DNA of 64,000 bases from Meghimatium bilineatum (lineage: Eukaryota > Mollusca > Gastropoda > Stylommatophora > Philomycidae): assembly GCA_034231615.1 (NCBI GenBank), contig CM067298.1, positions 35,036,127 to 35,100,126 on the forward strand. Direction: 5' to 3'. Positions 45,778 to 56,686 of this stretch are shown here, piece after piece. The position numbers and the translations under genes were made by a program. Position 1 is the first letter of the stretch. Each line of letters begins with the position of its first letter. Below the pieces are notes generated by a model, which saw only the letters and a list, made by a program, of their open reading frames with translations, did no database searches and was not told the origin of the DNA.

Positions 45778-47191
45778 CAATGCCGTCTTAACGCATAGGC
45801 CCGTTGGGCATTTGCCCGGGGGCCCACGAGCATAGGGGCCCCATGCGAATATGTTGTAGGGTTTCGGAAAACCCGTATACAATTTAGTATTATTTTATAA
45901 AAATCTCATAATGTTGTGTTTATATGCGAACGGGCCCTTTACGTTTGTCAATCACTTTCAACCTTGAACCTGGACCAATGTTCAATGAATACAACAAGAA
46001 AAGTTTTACAATCAAAGGATGTGAACATCCTAGTTGTCACAAATCTTCTTGAGTCGCTGGAAAGCTATCTTCAGGAAACTAGAGACAAATTCACTGAATA
46101 TGAATTCAAAGCCAGGAGTATGTGTCCAGATGCCGATTACAGTGATGGAAAAAAACTGGAACGAACCCGAAGTTTGCGTTTTAGTAGGTATGATAGGCCA
46201 GGAGAAGAGTTACTTCTAAATTAGTCCGAAAAGTTCAAGGTAGAAACTATCCTCCCTATTCTGGACACTTTAATCGTTGAACTAACAAGACGTGCAGAGG
46301 CGTATTCAGAAATTGGAAATCTTTCTTTCTTGAGTGAATTAAAAACCATTACTTCTGATGCACTAAAGAAAATAATGCGAACATCTTGCCAATAGGTACC
46401 ACAAGGACTTGAGTTATGACGACATTTTAAATGAATGTGAGCATCTCAAGCATTACATGGCTCTTGATGAAAATTGCGAGACTCTCCCTGCATTGTACAG
46501 AAAAATAATTTCGGACAATTTAAATCTGTTTTCCGAACATTGAAATTGCACTCAGAGTGTTCATGTGCATGATGGTGAGCAACTGTGCAGGAGAACGTTC
46601 TTTTTCAAGACTTAAACTTATAAAAAAATCAGCTTCGTAGTACAATGGGACAGCATCATTTGAACTGGCTTTCACTCATGAGCATAGAAAATGACATCAT
46701 GAAGACCATTGACTTCAAGCCGATAATAAAACAATTTAATTTTCTGAAAATAAATGCCGCAAACACTTGTTATAATAAAGTACCGTACTGAAATTTTTCT
46801 AATCTAAGTATTTGTTTTCCATTACGAATTTTAATACCTTTGTTTGACCTTGTGTAATAGATGTAATATGTTAGGTGCTTATTATTTAAAAAAAACAACA
46901 TATGTAAATATCTGTTTTTGTGTTTAAATTTTTTTTGTTTTTGTAAATATCGTATGTAATACTATAAAACATGTAAATAAATTCTCTTTTCTCTGTTTTT
47001 CATGTTTAATGTTGATTATAGTTGCAGCTGTACAGCATGTTTTAACAACAATTTTGTTGAAATTAGTATAGTGACAATAAAATAATACATTATTTTTAAT
47101 ATTATCAACCATTTATTTTTTATTCCGGGGGGGGGGGGGGGCAGCACTCTTTCTTTGCCCGGGGGCCCAAAATGGTGTAAAGACGGCTCTG
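45778..47191 (+). mobile_element. hAT element nested in the Tc1 remnant
   Basis: 1,414 bp bounded by terminal inverted repeats CAATGCCGTCTTAAC and (inverted) CAGAGCCGTCTTTAC, with a perfect 8-bp target duplication GCTGCCCA at 45770-45777 and 47192-47199. The 8-bp duplication and CA(G) ends are diagnostic for hAT. Both subterminal regions carry GCCCGGGGGCCC. The interior contains remnants of a hAT transposase. A G-run of about 15 lies near 47127-47141. Confidence 0.95.
45916..46760 (+). pseudogene. hAT transposase remnant (ZMYM1/DUF4371-like)
   Basis: The plus-strand frame 45916-46224 ends in a divergent coil-rich segment. After a stop, KFKVETILPILDTLIVELTR, then RAEAYSEIGNLSFLSELKTI and then LNECEHLKHYMALDENCE follow. 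The C-terminal dimerisation motif NCAGERSFSRLKLIKKS lies near 46580-46630, then LNWLSLMSIENDIMKTIDFK. This order is typical of hAT transposases related to zinc-finger MYM-type 1 proteins. The N-terminal zinc finger and most of the catalytic core are missing and several frames are broken, so mobility would need an enzyme in trans. Confidence 0.8.
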
Positions 47192-48144
47192 GCTGCCCAC
47201 TCTTCCTGCAGTGCAAGAGATAACTGTCGGTGATTGGCTGGAGCCACGTGTCGCTAGCGGAGTTGTCTGTCGAGATTATCCCATAAGTGGTTTATGTGGT
47301 TCATGTTTGATGACATGGCTGGTGACAGAAGGGTCTGGACGTTATTGTCAGCGAGGAGCTGGTTGATGAGATGTACCACATGAGGTCGAGCGTTATTCTA
47401 CTGAAAAATCGACCCTAGTTCAGCAATAATTGGAAGGACGCGAGGACAAACAATTTAAGCGACGACATATCGTTCGGTATCCTTCAATTCAGGCGTCCTT
47501 TAATTTGTGCAAGATCATTTTTTCCAATGAAGATGATCGGCCCCCACATCAGTACACCTCCACCACCATGTGGAGGAGCCTCATCAACGTTGTTCTGGGC
47601 GTAGCACTCACGGACGTTGCGGTAAACTCTTTTCTCTTTCTCGCTTGAGTACCAAAAATGATTCACCACTAATAAATTCGTCTACAGTCATTCCCAACGG
47701 TTGACTGACGATGCTGATTCGCCCAGTGCAGTCAGCTCTAGCGGTGCCGGTCCGTAAGAGCAGGACCTCCTAAAGACCAGCGTCGTGTAGTCAGTTTCTA
47801 ACCGTTTGATCTGAAAATCGACGAACTGCTGGCATTATATGAACTGGTCTTCAGAAGGAGTTGTGACTCTGGGTCTTCCATTTCGTGGCCAGTCTGCCAC
47901 TGAAGCAGTTTGTTGAAATCGCTTCCAAAGGCGACGAATTCTAACCAGATTAAATTGTCTGATCACTACACTTTGTGATTGTCCAGTCTGTAAGCCTCCA
48001 ATTATGATAATGTATCGTTGTTCTGTAGTGAGATGAACTATGCATGACCATTGAATTTTTACTGAATTTGTTCGAGGACAGTCAATCTTCTATAGGCATA
48101 GCGTCTAATGTTATAAATATTTATTTTAGAAATGTTATTTCTCT

Positions 48145-48400
48145 ATTCTACTTCTTCTGCACTCTTTCTCACACTACTTTTGCTTAGCAGAGTGCCTTCG
48201 CCGTAACGTAATGTGTTGTGCCATGGTTTACAGTATACTTGCCATATCTGCGAATTTCGACTTAACACATCCGAATTCAGCGTGCTTTTTCGGTCACTTT
48301 GACCTATGGGATGAGACAAACGAACATCTCCCAAATACCTCATTAGTCGTATTTTACGACTGTTATTGCAGGTGATAACGTTACTAATCATTACATCCTT
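48145..48400 (-). repeat. SINE family A copy
   Basis: Reverse-oriented with a TTCTACTTCTTCTGC tail, then CCGTAACGTAATGTGTTGTG, TTCAGCGTGCTTTTTCGGTC and CTCATTAGTCGTATTTTACG. Confidence 0.65.
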
Positions 48401-48668
48401 TTCGGGAACCCCGATTGGTCTATTGAGTTTTTGTTCCTCATAAAATTAGAAGCTTCAACATAGATATCGATTTCAAAACTGTTAGATTCGTGTACATTAC
48501 CCCTATGGGGTCTAAGCTTACCCTAAGCCTCTGATTAGACTAGACGATTAACGACGCTAATTTAAGATCAGGTTATGCGATTATGTCGATTGAATTTGTT
48601 ATTCGATTATGTTATGAAAACTTCGATATTCTCCTAAAGTGTAATGTCAAGATATGCATATTTTTCAG

Positions 48669-48894
48669 GTGGATATGCTTGTGAAGCTGATGAAAGCTGG
48701 TATGCAAATTTGCCGACTGAATTTCTCTCATGGAAGTTATGACTATCACGCAGGAACTGTTACGAACATTCGAGAAGCAGCAAAACAGCTCCCTCAGGGT
48801 TCTGTAATAGCCATTGCCTTAGACACAAAAGGACCAGAAATAAGAACTGGCCTTCTAATAGGTGGACCTTCTGCCGAAGTAACTCTACAGACAG
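48669..48894 (+). CDS. PK: Pyruvate kinase exon 2
   Basis: Encodes residues 77-151 plus one base: [20 protein letters not shown], then HGSYDYH, then [25 protein letters not shown] holds the Arg, Asn and Ser that bind K+ and phosphate in the active site, and [12 protein letters not shown] holds the catalytic Asp and Arg at the A/B domain hinge (family knowledge). It is preceded by TTTTTCAG and followed by GTTGAC, giving phase 0 in and phase 1 out. The reading joins exon 1 exactly (SRE-VDML), so no residue is lost across the 9,958-bp intron 1, which contains the LINE, the Tc1 remnant and the hAT element. Confidence 0.95.
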
Positions 48895-49049
48895 GTTGAC
48901 ATTAAATTTAACACATAATTTTTAACATTATTTTTACATCAAATGTTGAACATACAAATAACTTAATATTGTCTTTCCCTGTTGAAACGATGGTTGGTCT
49001 TAGCCACACTTGTCGTTAAGCGTGATGTGTGTGTGTATGTGGAAAGGGG

Positions 49050-49560
49050 GGGGTGCGGACGGAAGCCTCAGTTGTCATTCTAAAGTCAGATGTGTCACCT
49101 TGGTTGCGTTGAGTCCATGTTTGTCCACGATTATCTTAATGTTTCCTATCCAACGTTTTCTTGATCTACCTTTGGTTCTACATACATATATTTTTTTGTT
49201 ATATGCTCATATTAGGATTTTGTTTGGGTTCAATCTAGTAAGATGACCAAACCATTTTATTTTTTTTGCTGTCTTTCGATATAATAAATGCAGGATATTA
49301 TACCTACTTTATTCCTAATTTCTTAATTTCTTATTTTATCTAGTTTACGAAAGATTGCAGATTTTCTCCAATACTTCATTTCATATGTAACAATTTTATG
49401 TTTGTATAAAAATGATATATATATATATTATATGTCTTTTACTTTCCATCTTGATCTTCGTGTGGATAAGTAATGGTGAATGTTGGTTAGTTAATGTGTT
49501 TGATTTCTGACATATTGATTCTATACCTCTGTCTAATCTTTTATTTTTGTGGGGGTATTT
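49050..49560 (-). pseudogene. LINE ORF2 C-terminal fragment in intron 2
   Basis: Minus-strand pieces are KIKWFGHLTRLNPNKIL, then KKIYVCRTKGRSRKRWIGNI, then VDKHGLNATKVTHLT (about 49265-49085), preceded by decayed sequence from 49560. The IKWFGHL.R and GR.RKRW blocks match the fragment at 7260-7360. Several stops are present. Confidence 0.75.
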
Positions 49561-49929
49561 AGGCTGCCTAGGTATTTAATTTTTTTGGATTAAAATAGAT
49601 ACAGAATTTGAACAAACTAATTTAACTGCATTTTTACATGAATCGTCAGTCAGTAATTTTGTGTTTGCTTGATATCGATAATGCGAGAAAAGACTCGTCT
49701 ATGAAGCTATTGCAATTCGGTATAAAGTATGTCACTAATAGGAATGACCGACTACCTGCTGGAAAAAGTGTGTTAACCAACCAGCCACATGTAACAATAG
49801 CTGATTAACATTCATACTCCTGACGTATACTGGAGGAGATTGATCACCCTCTGGTTTCCTCGGAATGTAACAACGTTGATTCATAATCAGTAAGCAAATT
49901 TTCCATAAACCGTTTTTGAAATCTGATAG

Positions 49930-50110
49930 CATTTCTACAGTTGAATGTTTTTGTCCTCAATACAAACTGCTTTTGTTCGTGCCAGCCACTCAGTCCCTGC
50001 GTGTTTGCATCCCTGTGAAGTCCTATCCTGATAAAGACCTTTTGGTCGAAACGTATATTATATTATTTTGTGTATTTCTAATGTTGGCTGTGGTAATTTT
50101 CTAGGCAATA
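49930..50110 (+). mobile_element. Penelope-like 3' non-coding remnant
   Basis: Contains CTGATAAAGACC, loop TTTT, GGTCGAAACG (50028-50053), the same hairpin unit as in 17871-17895 and 18849-18874, in the same relation to a GTATTTCTAAT block that also ends the 17.8-kb copy. No coding part is left. Confidence 0.5.
50028..50053 (+). ncRNA. Hammerhead-like hairpin motif (best match)
   Basis: Of the four copies this is closest to the hammerhead core: CTGATAA, a short ACC/GGT stem with TTTT loop, CGAAAC. The core G following CTGAT is A, which in known hammerheads abolishes efficient cleavage, so it is more likely a relic than an active ribozyme. Confidence 0.4.
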
Positions 50111-50149
50111 TAAATACGTTTAGTAGTTTGCCATTGCTTTCTGAACAGT

Positions 50150-50237
50150 CCGAATGCACAATTGCCTGTGGCGGAATCGAACTCGGTACCTTGGCCGTCA
50201 AAGGGAAACGCGCATTGTTACCACTTCGCCACAGAGC

Positions 50238-50240
<3 letters not shown>
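50150..50240 (-). repeat. tRNA-like SINE head
   Basis: The minus strand reads TGGCTCTGTGGCGAAGTGG, then a GGCCAAGGTACC block, then GAGTTCGATTCCGCCACAG. A and B box matches are strong, and CTGTGGCG pairs exactly with CGCCACAG, like an acceptor stem, 53 nt apart. The total is short for a canonical tRNA and no SINE body is obvious, since a (TA)n tract lies at one side. I call it a SINE-derived tRNA-like sequence. Confidence 0.6.

Positions 50241-50294
<54 letters not shown>
50241..50294. repeat. (TA)n microsatellite
   Basis: Uninterrupted AT run of about 54 bp. Confidence 0.95.
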
Positions 50295-50297
<3 letters not shown>

Positions 50298-50784
50298 TCA
50301 TGCCATATTGAGGTGTGTGTGTGTGGGGGGGGGGGTGTTAGGCTTGATTGCTGAGGATTATCAAAATTATAATTTATTTATAGCATTGTGGGTATCTTTA
50401 TTCAGTGGTCGAAAGTGAAATAAGGGCATGTATGAGCTAAATCTAACAATTGTGTGAAAAATGTGGTCGGCCTTGATGTGTCACATTTACGTGATCAATT
50501 ATATTATCTATTTCTACAAGGTGGGGTGGGGGAATGGGTAAGATGTTGAATACTTTCTGCCCTACTTCCTGTCAGTGTCTTCAGCGCTGCCTTTAACTAA
50601 AACAACAACGTACACAGTAGGTGTTTGAGGAAATTTAAATCTGATGCATAGTTTTGTACGTGTTATCACATGATGAAATTTATATTTACTTTACGGGACA
50701 AATGTTACTCTATTAGAGTCGCGCTCAACATCAAAACACCGGTGAAATGCGGAAAACATGTAGAGGTTTGACTTTATTGTAGCT

Positions 50785-50975
50785 GGTTTCCCCGTATGTA
50801 CTCCTTCCATATCAACAAAGCGGCATGCAGCGTGCCGAAAGTACCACTAGTAGTACCTAACTCCAAAGCTTTACGAGAGTATTTCATGGGATCTCCAAAA
50901 AATGTATCTTTGTAAGACGTCGTGATCGGGATTCGAATAAGCGTCATCTTGAGTGCATAGTTAACACGGCTTTAC
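50785..50975 (-). repeat. tRNA-headed SINE (family C), copy 2
   Basis: Plus strand TTTCCCCGTATGTACTCC is the inverted 3' body, and CGGGATTCGAATAAGCG is the inverted B box. It is the reverse-oriented relative of 31622-31850. Confidence 0.65.
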
Positions 50976-51171
50976 TGATATATGGTTATTATAAAGTGTA
51001 ATGAAAATTATGTACATTGCTTCTATGGTTAACTTTTGTGATATATGCTGTTATATATAGAATGGTGTTATGTTACAGCAAATAATAAATATGGCTGGAT
51101 AAAGACTGCTAATATCAAGATTTGAGGTTTTTGTAAAATGTTTTCTATTCTTCTCAGTGTCATTGAATTAA

Positions 51172-51330
51172 TTTCCGCCGAAGATATATGTGTCGGTTCA
51201 TTGACGCAAATAAAACGGGTACATGGCGCATTTCCATTCTCAGGACTACATCCTGCTAAAAATATTTAAGGACCATTGTCCTGCTATAAGAGAGAACCAG
51301 CGGGAGTTTGAGAATGAACGCTGAAGAAAA
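51172..51330 (+). repeat. SINE family B copy
   Basis: GATATATGTGTCGGTTCATTG, then CATTTCCATTCTCAGGACTAC, then GACCATTGTCCTGC, ending GAGAATGAACG with a GAAGAAAAAGAAGAA tail. Confidence 0.8.
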
Positions 51331-51467
51331 AGAAGAATTAATTTGTCGCAAATGGCGCGAAGCGGTGAGCCAAATATGATCTCATGGTAAACGAATTTGT
51401 AAGCATGTCCTGTACAGGACAATGCTATTCCACCACTAATTCATTTAATTGTATCGCTAATGCGATA

Positions 51468-51555
51468 TTGATGATCGGTGTTCGAACCACGAGCTACTTC
51501 AATGAGTTGGGTTAACGAGACGAGCTGACTATCAACTCACGGTTAAAAAAACCAG
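51468..51555 (-). repeat. tRNA-like SINE head, other type
   Basis: The minus strand has GATAGTCAGCTCGTCTCGTTA and, 25 nt on, the B box GTGGTTCGAACACC. It is preceded on the plus strand by a body-like stretch from 51360. No intact cloverleaf could be drawn. Confidence 0.5.
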
Positions 51556-51848
51556 TCATAACTATAAATCTGCTCTGCTTGTATGTTGTGTTAGCATGTT
51601 AAGTTTGACATGCATTTTAGAAATATATGCTCATATTAACATATTACTGTTGACAAGCATGCATGTTATTCTTATACTTTTGTGTTTGCTTCAGTAAAAC
51701 CGCTTTCCACTTGTACTTATCAGCTAGTTTAGTATAACCGTATTGTAATTCTGGAACCAAGGCACTATGTATCTGGAATAAGTTCTGGAATCAGCTTTAC
51801 TTCCTTAAATACAATTATATATATATATATATATATATGAATATTCAG

Positions 51849-52060
51849 GAGGGAAGATTGTGGTTACAACAAATGATGAATACAGTGAGAAGTGTTCGGC
51901 GGATATTCTCTGGGTCGACTACAAGAATATCGTTAACGTGCTCAACGTCGGCAACCTTATCTACATCGACGATGGCCTCATATCTTTAAAGGTTAACAGA
52001 AAGGACAATGAGCGACTGGAGTGCAGCATTGTAAACGGCGGACAGCTGGGCAGTAAAAAG
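51849..52060 (+). CDS. PK: Pyruvate kinase exon 3
   Basis: With the split glycine codon it encodes residues 152-222: GGKIVVTTNDEYSEKCSAD, then ILWVDYKNIVNVLNVGNLI, then YIDDGLISLKV and GGQLGSKK. This is the B domain (the lid over the active site); DDGLI and the GGxLGSKK end are family hallmarks. It enters in phase 1 and leaves in phase 0 before GTAACT. The acceptor region is odd: a (TA)n tract at 51816-51839 and GAATATTCAG replace the usual long pyrimidine tract. Exon 3 joins exons 2 and 4 without loss. Confidence 0.95.
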
Positions 52061-52364
52061 GTAACTCTTTTATTTTGTCCATCATGAAACGACTGGTCTT
52101 GAACAGGTTTTGACGATCATAACTCACAGAAACTTTTGTATTTTATTATTTTAGTGTAATATCAGTGTGTCATATAATTGTATGTACTATCAAGACATAA
52201 ATTACTCCACAATCATTTCTCTCTCTCTTCATCCCCTTTCGCCCATGTCTGACATTTTGCAACATACGACTTTTTTCCGCCGGTTCCTTATCTTTAACTA
52301 GTATTCTATTGTATTTCAATTCTAATTTAGTTGCTGTTCTGAAAAGAGATATATCAACAATCCA

Positions 52365-52750
52365 CTATATCAATGACATCACAAAAATCACTGGAGGCAG
52401 CGGAAATGTGGTTTATTCGAAGAATGTTACGCATTCATTGGACAGCAAAGATTACTAATGAAGAATGTCTTAGAAGGATGCATGTGAAAAGATGCATTAT
52501 TGATCATATAAGAAAAAAGACAGTCAACATTTATTGGGCATATAATGAGAAGAGGAGGCATTGAGAATATAGTGACAATAGGAAAGATAGAAGGATAAAT
52601 ATCAATGGGAAGACCCAGAGAAAAGATATTGAACAGTTTGACTAAATGGCTTCGATTGACGACACCAACAGAGATGATGACATATATGAGAGATCAATGT
52701 ACATGCAGAAATATGATCGCCAACTCCATGCGGCACGGCACTTAATGATG
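52365..52750 (+). pseudogene. LINE ORF2 C-terminal fragment in intron 3
   Basis: QKSLEAAEMWFIRRMLRIHW, then TAKITNEECLRRM, then distal pieces matching 4660-5010. It ends near CGGCACTTAATGATGATGAC. One frameshift or stop lies after RRH at about 52561. Same family as 4600-5030. Confidence 0.8.
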
Positions 52751-52799
52751 ATGACTGCATCAATAACTAAGATTTTTAGTTTGTACTGTCCATGAGATT

Positions 52800-53025
52800 A
52801 ACAGATCTCCATAACGCTTTAGTTAAGTGTTGTTTAGCTTGTGCTAAAGATGTCACTGATTCGAATTCATATTGAGTTGTCTTGCTTACAAAGTTGATTT
52901 TTTTTTCGATCCAAAATTGCGTGCTATCGGTAGTACTCTCAGCAGGCGGTGCGCGGCTTCGTTGAGAGGAACAGAGCAAATGTGAGAAAACTCGAGTACA
53001 ATGAAATCAATCCTCTATTTTTCTG
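52800..53025 (+). repeat. tRNA-headed SINE (family C), copy 3
   Basis: B-box-like CACTGATTCGAATTCATAT, then CGTTGAGAGGAACAGAGCAAA, then CGAGTACAATGAAATCAATC. Confidence 0.7.
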
Positions 53026-53204
53026 TGGTTCACTATCCAATATTCGCACTTATATAACTATGTATGTCGTAAGAGGTCACTAAAGACGCCTGTGTGTAAC
53101 ATGTGCTGTCCGATAGCAGTTTGCTGTCTCATACCTTCCATAATTCAGGTGACACACATATAAATAGGATTAAGCCCATAAATAATGTAACCAATGCTTG
53201 TGTG

Positions 53205-53365
53205 GCGCATGGCCGAGTGAGGTCTAGAGTTCGATCCCCGGTAAGGACTGGGTTTTTTTTCTGTCAGAGGATAAATTTAAAAACTCACCCTGTACATGAC
53301 GTGGCGACAGCACGAGCATGCGGCCTTTATCACACAGCTATTCAATCCCCTCCCTGCAACGCCTG
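53205..53365 (+). repeat. SINE family E copy
   Basis: TGGCGCATGGCCGAGTGAGG (A box, shortened arm) with AGAGTTCGATCCCCGGTAAG (B box). The body AACTCACCCTGTACATGACG, then GCATGCGGCCTTTATCACAC, is shared inverted with 61070-61262. Confidence 0.75.
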
Positions 53366-53460
53366 AACTGGTAAAATGAAGTATTGTCAGGTTTTTTTTA
53401 ATGCTTGTGTGTGTGCAGTTATATAAGACTGAAATATTTGGTTAAAAATATAAATAGCGG

Positions 53461-53555
53461 TTCTTAACCTTTTCATGGACATGACAAGCTGTTCTTAATC
53501 TTTTCCTGGACCTAGACAAGCCGTTCTTAACCTTGTCATGGATCCGACTATAAAT
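53461..53555. repeat. Imperfect 31-bp tandem, three units
   Basis: TTCTTAA(C/T)CTT followed by TC(A/C)TGGA(C/T) recurs at 53461, 53492 and 53524. Confidence 0.8.
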
Positions 53556-54159
53556 GTAAATTGTTCTTCCATGAACCCTCTTTATAAAAACATAATTTTT
53601 CATCCCGAACCTCAATTTCGATTGGTTTTGAAGAAAAAATTTATATATCTGTTATTTCTGTTATTTATCTAAAAATGTGAGCACTGACAAAATTAATTTG
53701 TTCTTACTTTTTTTTTAACGTGCAATTATTGCGGAAGGATATCCACTGTGTCAGATGCACTGAGAGCGTTGCTCTGTTCAAGTTTCCGTTGTGTAGTGTT
53801 GTCTATTTTTAATAGTTGACTTGAAAAGGATCGACGAAAAGGCGTGGTGGAAGTCTTGAGATGGATTGTAAGAAGCCATGCGAAGGAGTTTTCAGAAGTT
53901 CTGAAAGTACTAACTAGTAGACGTAAACTCAGAAGGATGACCAGTTAACGATTGGTCACAGTGTTAGTCATGGGGACTATTAGAAGCCCTAAAACAGACA
54001 AATAGGAGGAAACTCAGAAGAATTACAAAAAGTCCTGAACAAGTATGTTGTCCCTGTTGAACGAGATTGAGGAACTATCTTTAAATCTTAGATAGAAATT
54101 AGAGAGGCAAATAAAACAAATAGACAACAAATACGATATAACAATACGCTTACTAGTAT
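53556..54159. other. Intron 3 spacer, unassigned
   Basis: No coding exon or known repeat family could be named. 53840-54080 has even base composition and may be an old repeat. Confidence 0.4.
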
Positions 54160-55085
54160 GTCTTAGTGATATCAGACAACTATCTTTTGGTGATGTCAAG
54201 ACAACTATCTATTAGTGATGTCAGACAACTATCTATTTGTGATGTCAGACAACTTTCTATTGGTGATGTCGAACAACTATCTAGTGGTAATGTTAGACAA
54301 CTATCTATTGGTGATGTCAGACAACTATCTATTCGTGATGTCAGACAAATATATATTGGTGATGTCAGACAATTATCTATTCGAGATATCAGACAACTAT
54401 CTATTGGTGATGTCAGACAAATATATATTGGTGATGTCAGACAATTATCTATTCGAGATATCAGACAACTATCTATTGGTGATGTCAGACAACTATCTAG
54501 TGGTAATGATAGACAACTATCTATTGGTGATGTCAGACAACTATCTAGTGGTGATGTCAGACAACTATCTATTGGTGATGTCAGACAACTTTATATTGGT
54601 GATGTCAGACAATTATCTATTGGTGATGTTAGACAACTATCTATTGGTGATGTCAGACAACTATCTATTGGTGATGTCAGACAACTTTATATTGGTGATG
54701 TCAGACAATTATCTATTCGAGATATCAGACAACTATCTATTGGTGATGTAAGACAACTATCTAGTGGTTATGTCAGACAACTATCTATTGGTGATGTCAG
54801 ACAACTTTATATTGGTGATGTCAGACAATTATCTATTCGAGATATCAGACAACTATCTATTGGTGATGTTAGACAACTATCTAGTGGAAATGTTAGACAA
54901 CTATCTATTGGTGATGTCAGACAACTATCTAGTGGTTATGTCAGACAACTATCTATTGGTGATGTCAGACAACTATCTAGTGGTGATGTCAGACAACTAT
55001 CTAGTGGTGATGTTAGACAACTATCTAGTGGTGATGTTAGACCACTATCTAGTGGTGATGTCAGACAACTACCTAGTGGTAATGT
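54160..55085. repeat. 24-bp minisatellite, about 38 units
   Basis: The unit GTCAGACAACTATCTATTGG plus TGAT varies at a few sites (ATTGG/AGTGG/ATTCG; GATGTC/GATATC/GGTTATGTC). Blocks of three units recur as a group, giving a 72-bp higher-order repeat (for example 54340-54480 and 54590-54870). Because 24 is divisible by three, two plus-strand frames stay open (RQLSIGDV and SDNYLLVM repeats, 326 and 178/182 codons). I see no signal, conserved domain or splice support, so I do not call a gene. Confidence 0.97.
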
Positions 55086-55480
55086 TGGGCTTCTCTTATA
55101 TGTTTTTTTTTACTTATTCGATATTTCATTTCTGTTTGCTATTTAATGGATTACGGCCTGTATTTGCCGATGCACGACTTCTAAACCTAAGATCAGAGTG
55201 TAATTATTTTATTTGTTTATTGGTGAACCTCATGAGATTACATTGCATACCACAAATGATCCACGACCTCAGAGAAAGTACCACAGAGGTATACTGTAGC
55301 AGACATTCATAATTTCTGGTTTGAGTTTTATGGACATGTCCGGTATGCGAGAAGGATAATCAGCAAACTAATATCTAATACCTAATTTCTGGTTTATTAA
55401 CTCTTTCCATGTCTTGCGTTGATTTTTAAAATATAAATTAGTAATGAAATTCCATTCATAAAGGGATATACAACGTTTAG
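55086..55480. other. Intron 3 spacer
   Basis: Unassigned. A LINE-like stretch CATGAGATTACATTGCATACC to GGTTTGAGTTTTATGGACATG (55230-55340) may be a short decayed LINE tail. Confidence 0.4.
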
Positions 55481-56600
<1,120 letters not shown>

Positions 56601-56686
56601 CTTTCTCTCCCTCGGTCCCACCCTGTTATCTCTCCCTACCACTTACACATGTGTTTGTTGAAATCAATTACTAGTCGGATGTTTTC

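Larger units (their letters stand above)
45660..48065 (-). pseudogene. Tc1/mariner-type transposase, split by hAT insertion
   Basis: The minus strand at 48050-47720 encodes a helix-turn-helix region (LTTEQRYIII.GGLQTGQSQS, then VIRQFN..RIRRLWKRFQ and a NGRPRVTTPSED linker). Near 47600-47520 GGGGVLMWGPIIFIGKNDLA is the catalytic-core block. The C-terminus ALWAAIPQKQIQRLIGSMSQ, then RCRYLIEAKGGHISY lies at 45780-45680 on the far side of the inserted hAT. Stops and frameshifts occur, so the transposase is dead. Terminal inverted repeats were not identified. The order and spacing of blocks match Tc1-like transposases of about 340 residues once the 1.4-kb insertion is discounted. Confidence 0.85.

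Noticed and set aside
54166..55312. Long repetitive ORFs of 326, 178 and 182 codons
   Set aside because: They are products of a 24-bp satellite in an intron; two frames are open at once and no domain, signal or splice signal supports a protein.
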